A stretch of 64,000 bases of DNA from Liolophura sinensis (Eukaryota > Mollusca > Polyplacophora > Chitonida > Chitonidae): assembly GCF_032854445.1 (NCBI RefSeq), contig NC_088304.1, positions 8,381,704 to 8,445,703 of the forward strand. The letters run 5' to 3'. The notes beneath the pieces are model-generated. The model was given only the letters and a program-made list of their open reading frames with translations, searched no databases and was not told where the DNA came from. Made by a program: the position numbers and the translations under genes. This document shows, one piece after another, positions 46,750-59,200 of this stretch. How positions within the stretch are numbered: position 1 is the first letter of the stretch; the number at the start of each line of letters is the position of its first letter.

Positions 46750-46830
46750 TACACATTTGATTGCTGTTTAACACTTTACTCAAGAGCTTTCCACCCACAA
46801 CAGCAGTGGAAACCGGGGTGCCCAAAGAAA
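46750..46830 (-). mobile_element. SINE family A tail fragment
   Basis: Antisense cacatttgattgctgtttaa, cactttactcaagagctttc and gtggaaaccggg. Only the distal quarter is kept. Confidence 0.55.
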
Positions 46831-47255
46831 ACCATTGACTTTTGACATACATGTTCATTTAGGTCATATGGAAGTAGTCTCTCATGAACATCATGCAAGA
46901 CCACACAAGTGAAGCTTATTGCCACTAGGGCCTGGAGAACAATGGACATTAATATACATGTGAACAAAGAAGCTTTGCAAAAGTGCAATCTGTAACAGTC
47001 TGTTTGGTTCATTTGTACTCTGGGATATAACAGCAGACAGTCATTTTTTCGTGGATTCTGTAACCAATGAGGTCCCAGTTGTCCATCTTATCCAGTGAGT
47101 AGCGTCTCTAGCCAACAATGAACATCTTTTACCTCCTGAATTAAACCTAGCACTTCCGTCACATCAGGCTGGCCTACATGTATCTAGGCCAAATCCTAGA
47201 CAACTGTGGAATGGTGATTGGCTACATCAGAAAGCTATTTAAATATCCGCTCAGG

Positions 47256-50200
47256 TTAAGATGGAGGGTCAGGCAGCCGCCGTTTAGGGGTTGTTCTCTG
47301 GAAACAAAAACAGATTTATGTATTTATACTATATAATATTCTAGAAAACAATGCATATGGTTTAATAGTGTGATAATCTGATTTTACTACATGTGACATC
47401 TAGAGTACTACATGCAGATACCCATCATTCTCTAAGTCGATTAACAAAAACCACATAACTCCTAAACATGTGAACAACATGTAGTTCTAAATAAAATATA
47501 TTACCTCTCAAAAGCCACTTTCACAAAACTTCTTCCATAAATGGCATCGCCTTATGGCGTTAGAACCTATAAGCAACATCACTGTATGAGAAATCTTATG
47601 AGAAATATGACTTTTTGAAACTTTTTTGTGAAAGTGGTTTTGTATTTTTTTAATTTATTTATCTGATTTGTGCTTCACGCCGTATTCAAGAATATTTCAC
47701 TTATACCACAGCGGCCAGCATTATGGTGGAAGGAAACCCATGACCATCTGCAGGTTACCGCAGGACCTTCCCACTTACAGCTGGAGAGGAAGCCAGCATA
47801 AGCTGGACTTGAACTCACAGCGACCGCATTGGTGAGAGGCTCCTGGGTCATTACAATGAGCTAGTGCTCTAAGCAACTGAGCCATGGAGGCCCCCAGAGT
47901 GGTTTTGTAAGAAAACAAACTAAGTATTGTATTGGCTTTAAATATCTGACAAAAATAGCTGGTCTACTTAAAGCACTCCAGTTTCCTATAGAGCACTTAG
48001 CTAAGTAAGCCCTTAACTATATGTAACATGACAAAACACGTGTTGTAGCTATACATGTCACTCAGCTAAGTGCACAAAACGTGTTGTATAGCTATACACG
48101 TCACATAGCTAAGTGCACAAAACGTGTTGTAGAGCTATACACGTCACTTAGCTAAGTGCACAAAACATGTTGTAAAGCTATACAGGTCACTTAGCTAAGT
48201 GCACAAAACACGTGTTGTAGAGCCATACACGTCACATAGCTAAGTGCACAAAACACGTGTTGTAGAGCCATACACGTCACATAGCTAAGTGCACAAAACA
48301 TGTTGTAGAGCTGTACATGTCACTTAGCTAAGAGCACAAAACATGTTGTAGAGCTATACATGTCACTTAGCTAAGTGCACAAAACACGTGTTGTAGAGCC
48401 ATACATGTCACATAGCTAAGTGCACAAAACACGTGTTGTAGAGCTATACATGTCACTTAGCTAAGTGCACAAAACACGTGTTGTAGAGCCATACACGTCA
48501 CATAGCTAAGTGCACAAAACACGTGTTGTAGAGCCATACACGTCACATAGCTAAGTGCACAAAACATGTTGTAGAGCTATACAGGTCACTTAGCTAAGGG
48601 CACAAAACATGTTGTAGAGCTATACACGTCACTTAGCTAAGGGCCACTTGAAAATGAAAGCGGCCGTTCATCCCATGAGACACCTAGATGTAGATTTACC
48701 TGTATATCAATTCTCGTGTATTTTCTTGAGTGCAGCATAAACACTAATCTAAGAAATAAATAAATTTTTGTGCACAATTTCTAACAATACTAATTTCACC
48801 ACTTTTAGCATTCACTAATCAAGAGGACTGCATTTTTTGTGAGCAATCTTTCGTCATCTTTGTCTGAAAGATAATGCTGTTTAAGGACTGATTAAAGACT
48901 AAAATTGACTGAACACTGCATACCTTGGTTGGCCCGGAAAAAACTTGATTCCCGCTTCTTCTAGGGTTTGATGAAGACGTAGTGCTCCCTGGATGTCTTA
49001 CAGATGAGTTACTCTGTGCTTCTCGTGCCGACGTGTTACTCACTGACTGCCTAACCAATGAGCTACTTGGTGGTTGCCTTGATGACAAGCCTCTTACAGA
49101 AGGCTGGAATGACATCCCATTGGCTGCTCCTTCATCACTTCCTTCTCTCTGTCTTGATGTCCTACAAAGGTTTATTAAGGAGAAGAAAACATAAAAATCA
49201 TGCCAAAATCAGATGAAAGAGCGTCAAAACTTATTTGCAAATATGACATTTATTTATTTATACGATAAATGTTTATAATATTTTTTTTTTTTTGGGACCA
49301 ACTTTTGGTATTTATCGTTGTTGCATAAGAATGTTCTAAAAAAGGATGTGATGCTTGTCTAATAAATTTATCTGAATGTAAATTTGTTGTTTAAACTGAA
49401 ACATATGCATTTAACCTAAATTATCATAATATTTATGAACATATTAAAAATATAAATATGATCCAAATTGAAATTTAATACATTTGTTAGCTGAAAATAA
49501 CAAATTCTAGTGCAAAAATGTTTATTAAATGCAAAAATGTTTATGTGTTACGTCCACATTTATGACATTATTAAACAAATACTATAAATACCAAAAGGTG
49601 GTCCCAAATACCCACCATACAAAAATTATTTTCAAGCGTCTTTTTCTCCTTAAGTCTGGAAAAAATATTGAAGACAGCATTTAGGAATAACTTTTCGCAC
49701 TCTTTCATCTGAACTTCATGTCGTTTTTATGTTTTCTCCAACTTTAAAATTAAATTTTATTTCACAGCTTCACTTGTGTTCATGAAATTTATTATTGCCC
49801 ATAGTACACATATGTCATTGTAACAAAATTTGTATGTAAGCTTTAGACTTTAGTGCTGAATCATTACTTACATTACAACACTTAGACATAGCGGCAAAAC
49901 GAACAACTCCGGACAGAGGAGTTATGTCCCCATGGATCCGCCTGAAGTTTAACCTAATCCACCCTTTATTTCACTAACAAGTAGAACCTATGTATCTCTG
50001 TGGCTTGTGCTTTGTTATCTGCCACTGTCAGCCATAGAGAATAAGGAGGCCTGCTACTTTAACAAGGAGGCCACATATTTCCTAATCCCCCTAGGTGGCG
50101 CCCTTCTCAAGCCGGACCTTGAGCCATTCTTACGTCAAAAATGGATTTTAGCGTAATGTCAACAATATCACAATGTATCAACCATGATGATGAGGTGGGA

Positions 50201-53200
50201 AAGGAACATTTGACGTCAATAAAATGATGTCGAGGTCCTGTTGCCAGGCGTTTGACAGGTCCCCATAAAGATAACAGATAATTTTCACAGAACTAGTATT
50301 TTTTCTCTGCACCAAATCAAATGCGTATGCCATCTCAACTCAGCCAGAAGCACAAGGTCATAACTGCCATCAGTGCGAAAAATCAAACCAAAACAATAAT
50401 GTCAGCAATAAATTTCCGTCAAGCTCCGTCCACAATTACTTCAGGGTAATCCGAGTAGCAACATCATGGAAGTAGTTACCGGCCCCGATACCACAGTTGG
50501 TAGAGCACCCGCTTCCGGAGCAGTAGATCCAAGGTCAATCCTGGGTCAAGTCACACCTAAGACCTTAAAAGAGGAAGTTGTAATTTCCTCACTTGGCGTT
50601 CTGCATGAAGGCAATAGTGCTAAGACTGGTTGACCTGCATCAGCTCAGGCGGGGCGCCTTACTTGCCTTCGGTACAGCGTCTCAAGTGAAGCAGCACTAG
50701 ATAAAAGACCGGTGGAAATCTGTAGTGCAACAAGAAGGCACATTACATGCACTCTAAGAATTCCTTTGTCGTCATATGACTGAAAAATTTGTGGGATTTG
50801 TTACTATTTCATGCAGGACAAAATACTGAGGAGCGAAAATGTGTGTTTGATCTTAATTAAGCCAGCAATGTCTCTGTACATATCAGTGAAAGTATATGTA
50901 CAGAGTCTAGTGACAAAGATGCACAGTATGTACCCTAAGTGGGCACCTTACCTTGTCGATCTACCTTCTCCCAGAAGTGTCCGTTGACCTCCTGTTTGTT
51001 TTTCTCGATTATTTCTCTGTTTCACTGCTTTATGGGATGGCACCAGTTTGGGCTTCACTGCTGCAGAAGCAGAACTTTCTCCCAGTAAATCTTCATCAGA
51101 AATGTTGTGATGGATACTGCTTGAGGGCAGTTCTTCATGCGGATGGGCTTGTGACCTCTGACCTGAGTCATGTGACGAGATATTTTCAGTCTGGCTGAGT
51201 GGTTGACGGCGTCTTGTAACAGGCTGAGATGGCAATGTCTCTCTGTTGACCTTCATCTTCATCAAAAACGACGGCTGTGTAGTCGCCCTTTTTGCACCAT
51301 TAGTGCTACCTGCAACTGGCATATTTCTCAAATTTACTGCCTTTGTTGCTTTTTCTCTCCCACCAGGATTACAGTTAAACATTTGCAACTTGGGATCTTC
51401 TTGGTGCCGGCTTGACCGAGATCTTGGTGCATTTGATGATCTGGCAATGTTGGACACCTTCTCTTTTCTGGTGATGTTGTTGTTTTTCACCTTAGCCTGG
51501 ACTGCTGGGCCTGGAGCGTCAGGGGTGTCAGGTCTGGGAGCCCCTTCAGCCTCACACACAGCCTACAACAATATATCACAATCAGGAGCAGGTTGATGCA
51601 GGTACATGTACTGTTCTGCTCCAGCCTAACGATATATCTGGCACGCAGGTGGAACGGAACATCCGCATAGGAAGGGCGTAATATCAGAGCAAGGTGTTCA
51701 AATCATACGCCAATCGTACAGCCAAGACGGGTGTACCATCCGCGTATGATGGGCGCAGGATTTTATAACATATTCTAACATTCACACGTAAAATCACGTA
51801 ACTTATGACAAACACTGCGTTGTTCGACTCCAATATTATTTGTTCTCTCTGAATAAAAAAAAAATATTCACAAACAGCCTGGTTCCGACGTGGTCACTAA
51901 TTCGCACATAATCATGATAGTATGCAGATCATGTTTTGACTGATTAAGCAATCATTCAGTAGATGCAAGCCATAACCTACATGTACAATACACCATTTTC
52001 TTCAGTTCAAAATTTTCTGAGGAAGTCAGTCTAAGTACCAAATATAATTAACAGTTATAACAGAGCTTATGCATGTACATGATAAATTAGGCACCACGAA
52101 TAGCTAATTTGTAATATTACCACAGCTTTTGTTGCGCACTTGCATCACTCCGGTTGTCCAGGAATGCGGTTGTGATTTTACATTTCCACAAACGCTGATA
52201 ATCTTCATTGAGAAACGGGAAAGCAAAACTCGGAAGTCACGCACTTGGCTAGCTCACATTTTTACTAGCTTGAATGAGTGAGAGTGAAGCGAATGTCGGC
52301 CATTCAGTAATACTCACTATGTCTTGTCTACCTTACCAATACCACCTATACAGTACATGTATATCAGACATACATGAAGGATGGACGGATGATATGTGTA
52401 GAGTATATCGTTAGGATATAGGCTGTAGGCATGGTAGGACAATTTTATTTTCTTAATTCACAGTAACTAAAAAGATAGGGATTGTACGACACTGTATTAA
52501 GTTTCACAGAATCTTACTCAAGCCCATTTCCCTGGTCTCAAGGCTGGTTATCTATCATGTTTACACAGATATCATATGTATCATTTACGATTCATTCAAC
52601 CCTTCTAACTGAACATACATTTTGACCAACGAATTACAGACATACCTGGTGTTGAACCAAGAAGTCCAGAGGAAGTAAAGCTTTACAAAATTCACATGGT
52701 AACATGGTATCCTCGTGCTCCAGTCTGTCTGGAATATCAGCACCTCTAAAAAGGACAAAATAATACAAAATAGTCATGAACAATTGTTGCCAAGTTTCTT
52801 GGGCACCCACGTTACTGTGGAAACTTTGTGGACAAGTCACTGGGGCAACATTGTGGGCAAGTCACTGGGGCAACATTGTGGGCAAGTCACTAGGGCAACT
52901 TTGTGGGCAAGTCACTGGGGCAACTTTGTGGGCAAGTCACTGGGGTAACTTCGTGGACAAGTCACTGGGGCAGCTTTGTGGGCAAGTTACTGGGGCAATT
53001 TTGTGGTCATCATTGATTGAGGTAACTTTTTAGGCAACTTATTTGGAAAAGTGTGTGGGCAATTTTTTTCGGAAAAAATTCATGGATAAGTACCTTAATT
53101 ATATAATAAATAGTTTTTTTCTTTTCACTTTTCTTGTCAACCTTCACTACATCATAATGGTGATATTTATGCTTCTACAAAATACATGTACCAGATTTTC

Positions 53201-56200
53201 CATCTTAAATAAAAGACACTAGGAGGAAAAAGAGGAAACTAGATGAAATTACCTCAAGCACTTTAAACTTTTGTCATATTCACATGTAGTACTTCTAAGC
53301 TAATAGCAATGCTGACCCCAAAACATTCATTTAGTCAATCATTCTAAGCTAATATTCAGTGCATTTCTCTAAAAATAAACTGGAAAAAAGAAAAGGAGAA
53401 TACCTCCAAAATAAAAAGGAAATATTACATGCCTGTATATACACGAACAAAGCATATCCCAATTATGACGGGTCATATAGTATATACAGTGCTGTACAAA
53501 TGCTGTAAAATTAAAGCTCTCAAGATCAGTGGCCGTTAATACCCAAGTGCTAGATGTACTTGACATACCAAAGAACAAGACACAAGGTACATGTAATGCT
53601 AGTGATGAACAAATCAACAAAAAAACACGATGACTTACCCTAAATGACCTAAAATTTCGCCCACACATGTGCATTTTTAGAGGCAAATAAATGTCACAAA
53701 AAATTACTTTTGGCGCTGAAACTTACAATTTTCCAATAGAATAACATCCCATATTCCAAGCAAACCTTAAAACACCTTTCTAAAATCAATAGAACTCTCA
53801 GAATCAGGAAAAATGGGCAAGTTAGTCATGGACGAAATTTATGGTCATTTTGAATATTTACAAGGTTTCTGCTTCACAATGTATAGAAAACCATGACGAA
53901 ATTTGCAAAGTATAAAAACTGCACTTGAAACTCTTCAAACTACTTCAATTTCCCACCAAAATTTGTCCAGCTAAAGCTCTTCAAAGAAGAATGCAGAAGT
54001 CTCAAGAAGCACAGCTTGTTCCAAAAAGATCTTATCATACTAGAACTACGCAGAAAGGAAAGAGATATCCACTGAACCACTGCAGAATTGTCCCTGAAGA
54101 TGGGAGAAGTCTCTTCCGAAGCTTATGAGTAAGTCTTCATGTACAAAGTGTTTTTTGTTGTTTTCTTCATCACTAACAATGTCACTAATACTTGAATCTT
54201 CTCAAAGTACATACATGTATGTGTACATATACATACAGGCTATTGTATCTGAATGTACCTCATTGGTGCTCCTGTAAAGCTGAGGTTGTTAACTATCGGA
54301 ATCTGTACAGGAGGCTGGTTGGGGAGCGGACGAGAACTGTTGATATCCGAAGGGAGACTTCTGTCCCTTAACTCACTGTCTGAGTGACTCGAGGACAGAT
54401 GAAACTCACAACCACTCTGGAAAGGAAGAACAAACGTAAAAGGGTTAAAAGAAAACACGACACCAACCCAAATGTATTACATGTATGCATTGATAATGCA
54501 TGCTTTCTCATTTTTCCAAAGTTGCATATTGAGATATCGCAGCTTTAAGTCAGCTAAAATGCAGCCATTGAGAACATGTGGCATGTTATCAATTTTGCAG
54601 CTATTTCTGCTGAGGTCATGCGAACCATTTTTTTTAGCCTTTGACATGTGTGCTAGGTACAAGAGATACAACATTGTGTTTCTGGTAGCTCCCGCATGGT
54701 ACGTCCCATGGCCTAGAAAGAATTCCAGAGTGAAAGGTTGATTCATAGTGTTACCAAGCATGTCCAAAAAAGAAAAAAAAAAAAAGCCTGTGACATTTTA
54801 GGTCTTTTTTGCACCCATTTTCCAAAATAACGAAAGTTACATTGGTTGTTTTCTTTTCCTATTATGTCTTCATTTAAAGGATACACCTAGATTTGAACTC
54901 TCATCTCTGTATTCAGTTTACAGGTTCATAAATGTATATGTACATTGCAGAATGTAATTTTTTGGAAAGGATACACCTGGATTTGAACTCTCACCTCTGT
55001 ACTCAGATCACAGGTTCATACATGTGACACATAGCTTATCGCTATACCCCAAAATACTTCACTTACACACCTATATTCATGATCCTATATCTCAAACTTC
55101 CAGTCAAAAGCCCCTGCTGGGAAACTCTAAAACTCTCATCAAATCCTTCACCCTCAACATGTATACGTAGGTAAAAAATTCCCACAGTCTCCATTTACAT
55201 GTATCTGGAGAGACTTGCACAGCAGTAGCTTTCAGCTTAAAATGGAACTAGGAGCCTCCATGGTAGAGGGGGTTAGCACGTCAGCGCAGCGAAATGACCC
55301 AGGAGCCTCTCACTAATGCCGTCACCGTGAGTTCAAGTCCAGTTATGCTGGCTTCCTCTCCGACCATATGTGGGAAGGTCTGCCAGCAACCTCCAGATGG
55401 TTGTGGGTTTACCTGGGCTTTGCACGGTTTCCTCCTACCCTAATGTTGGCCATCACAGCATAAGAAAAATATTCTTCAGTACGGCGTAGAACACCAATCA
55501 AATAAATAAATAAATAAATAAATTTATAAAATGGAACCAAATTTTAAACAAGAATTAAGAACCTCACAATATATTTGTTGGGATACACTTTCTCTGCCAG
55601 TGATAAGTACATATCAGCACCTCCTGTGCAGTCGTTCTGCAGATACAGGTTTGCGCAAAAGTAGACGGATGAAGGGATGGACCACACCCTACACTGTACC
55701 ATAATGATGGGTTAAATGAGATATAACCATCACAAATATTCCTCACTTGGACAAATAAATTATGCACAGCTTTTGCCTTTGATCACATGCAATATATTCA
55801 CGATCTTTATTTTGATTGATTTATTTATTTTATTGCTGTTTTATGTTGTATTCAGGAATATTTCACTTCTACAAAGACGGCCAGCATTATGGTGGGAGCA
55901 AACCAATCTTTATTTTGCACATGTCATGTATCAGTTAAGCCACAGTTCCACAGAAATTGCTGACTCATCCACAGAATAATGAAAGCATGCCAACTCGTGA
56001 GCCTCAGAAATAGACTGACCTGGTGTTGTACAACCATGTCTGCTGGTAACGGCTCCCCACAAAACTCACACGGGATTTCTGCCTCCTCCACTGAAACACA
56101 ACCAAGTTGGAGTTAAGGTTGACGAATGAGAAAATAACTGTAAGGTGAGCAGCTTCCTAGTGGTTATACCAGCAGTAGCTTTGGGTAATTTAGCTTTAAA

Positions 56201-59200
56201 TTCCATGTAGCACTTGACGTGGTTTCATGTGTTTTGCTTTTGAAAGCAATATAATCCTATACATACGTAGGGTCTGATTTAAGATTTTTTCAAAAAATAA
56301 ATGTACTCCATGTACATGTAGGACTGAGGCAAAAAACTAACAACTGAACATAATTAAGCAATTTACTGAACATAAAGGAAATATGAAAAGGAGCTATAAA
56401 AAAAAGATTATGGTTCTATGCCAAATGAAGAAAATTATGCCCTGACATTTTTGATTACAAAATTTCTTTGCGGGTGTTTTTATATCTGTTAGTTACCGTT
56501 CTATATAATGTATATTTTCCATCAACAGTCAGGTTTTTTCATAAATTATGTCATCATTGATCTGGCTCGGAACTGGGTGAACAACCCCGAAGAGCCCCGA
56601 GCTTGGTGAACTATGTTGCTACAGTGTGGATAAGGTGATATGTACACATATACTGCACGGCTGCTTTAGGCCAGCTTAGCGCCCCCTCCGTGCCCATACA
56701 CCTGCCCCCATTCGATCTGTTCCCCACACCCCTCACCCACATTTGAACAGACCCATTCAGGCTGTCCCCCACAGAGTTCTTTTTAAGCAGGGATCATCGT
56801 TGATGTCAAGTTACTTAATCTCTGGACTGACTGGTGGGGGCTTAAGAAAACTGTACTTTGAAGCCATTTTTACCCCCCACCAAAACCACAAGCGAAAGTT
56901 GAAAAATCTGTTTGTTCTGTTACACGTTATTACACGTGACAATCAGCACATTAAGAAATAAAACCAAAGCGTTTCATGTATCAAACCTTTCGATGGTCAC
57001 AGCAGATTTCGATGGTCACAGCAGAGTAAATCCTTTTACTGAACCTTGAGTTCAATGCAAAATATTTGTTACAACAGCCAAAATATTCAGGAATATCATA
57101 CATGAATTCATAAAATGCTAATTTAGCAGATTGTGGACAGCACATGTTTGCATTATGATTCCATTACCTGTGCTGTCAGGGACTGTTGAGAAGTCGTCTG
57201 TACGTGACGAGGGAGACAACTCTGTCAAGGATAAGTGCTGAGTTGTTTCAACAAGCGGTTCCCACCTGTCGTCACCCTCATATGTGTTGATGGAGTCCTG
57301 GTGACCGTCAGCAGAGTTGAGATCTTGGGCTAAATGAAGCGCTAATAAGTAGTCCAGGTTCCCATCAGCTGAGCCAGATGGTGAGGTCAGGTCTGAAATT
57401 TCAAGTCCATGCTTTTACTATTGCTGAAAACAGTCAAATTAGATATTAGGGTTTGTTTGTTTGACGAGGTACAAAACAAGCTTCAGTGATATCGGTTACA
57501 CAGCAACCATCCAGACAAGTTTTGTGAAATTTAGACCAACTAATGGCAAGCTTAGGGCTAAGAGGGAGAGGGTCAAACCAACATGTAAATGGTTGTTTAT
57601 TTACTTTTCATTGTTGTTTAATACCATACATAAAAATTTTCACTCACAAGGTGGAAGTATAAGTGGAATATATTGGGCGGGATTAAACCATGATAAATAC
57701 CAAAGTAAACAGCCAACCTTTGGCAAGATATACAGGCAAAATTGTTCACATTTGCCACAAGTGTTACACTCCATACACAGACTACATGAGAGAGCACGAC
57801 TGACACTGATAGTTTCCTCCCAGCTCACACTAACATGGAAGCAAAGGAATCCTGTGTGATTCAGCCATTGAAAGACAAGCAGTACTCAGCCACAATCCAC
57901 TCCCTCAAGACTTTTTATACTTACTTATTTATTTATCTGACTGCTGTTTTATGCCAGACTATAAGATTATTTCACTTTTACATGATGGCGGCTAGCTCTA
58001 TGGTAGGAGGAAACCGAAACCCATGACCATCCACAGGTTGCTGGCAAGATGTTCCCACATATGACTGGAGAGGAAGCCAGCATCAACTGGACATTAACTC
58101 ACAGCAATTGCATGGGTGAGAGGCTCCTGGTTCATGGTGCTGTGTAGGCCAACCAGTAGGCCATGGAGTCCTCTAAAGAAATTGTGTTCTAAAGCAAAAC
58201 AAAAATGTACACGAATGACACGTGCTCTATACCCACCTTCCGCATCAACAAACTGTTCTGGACCAGGTCTGGATTGCCAGGTGTCAAAATTGTTACGCTT
58301 CGGTTGACTGATTTCATTCCGCCTTTCCAAAGGTTGGAAGTAGCTACTGGGATGTCCCACCAAGTCTGACATGTTTGAGCCCAGTACATGAGGTGCCACA
58401 GGACGGTTGTTCAGGAACCTGTTCATTTCATCCAGGACAAAGGGACTAATGTGTTCCTGAGGACTGAGCTGACCATAGCCTGCATGAGGAATTCCGAAAG
58501 GCACGCTTGATTGTGCGGAGTCCCCAAAAAAGTTGAACATGTCGGTCGCTGAGCTGTTGTCAGGGGTTGGTTTGGGGACCGGATAGGAGCAATCAGTTTC
58601 CTCATGCTGCAGTTGATCTCTGAACAAAATAAACTGTGAACACTTGGGGCACTGCTCTGTGCGACTCCCACAGTAGTCCAAGTGGGTTTTTAAATCAGAC
58701 TTGGGAAACTCTAAATCACAGTACAGGCATTTCTGTGGCTTTTTAGGACAGTCATCATTCTGTAACAAAAAATTAGCTGTGCAGGCTTACATGTAAAGTT
58801 AAAACTATCATAACTATAATGCATTTCTACATGTAATATTCTGATAAGTCTATTTCACACCAGTTTTAAGCTAGTTACATATGCAAACAGATTTCATAGG
58901 TCTGTGTGCGATGATGGAGATAGATATTCTTGGTAAAACAAAAAAAGAAAACCATAAAACAAATTCTTGCAAGACTACAGGAAAGACAACGGATAAATAA
59001 TGATAGTCTTCCCTTCCCTAACAAAATTAACATAGGAGAGAAATTTGGAAATAACGACACCCTGGTTTCAAATTCTTGCTAAAACTATGCCCATTACCTT
59101 TAATCAATCTGTTTCAACAAACTAGATTTCCAGGGTATAATAACATGTCCATCAGTCTCACCTCATGCTGTTCCAGATGCATTTTCTCTACTTGTTGACC

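Larger units (their letters stand above)
43592..47255. other. Convergent region: INO80E 3' UTR, SINEs and TRAFD1 3' UTR
   Basis: No coding exon supported. It contains a 29-bp near-triplication (taacacataattgtgttat-like) at 43885-43965, a polyadenylation signal, a SINE-A at 44759, a poly(A) run at 45219, a T run at 45353, an interrupted SINE-A at 45915-46350 and a further tail fragment near 46750. A tttatt at 45282-45287 could be a minus-strand AATAAA for a long TRAFD1 3' UTR. Confidence 0.6.

Noticed and set aside
47993-48645. CRISPR-like array
   Set aside because: Units are contiguous without unique spacers, in an intron of an animal gene. It is a minisatellite. The same applies to 39376-39815 and 52818-53035.
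58094-58236. Extension of TRAFD1 exon 3 beyond the donor (frame stays open)
   Set aside because: The extra sequence is intron and SINE. The donor gtgggt at 58236 joins in phase to the exon at 57392.
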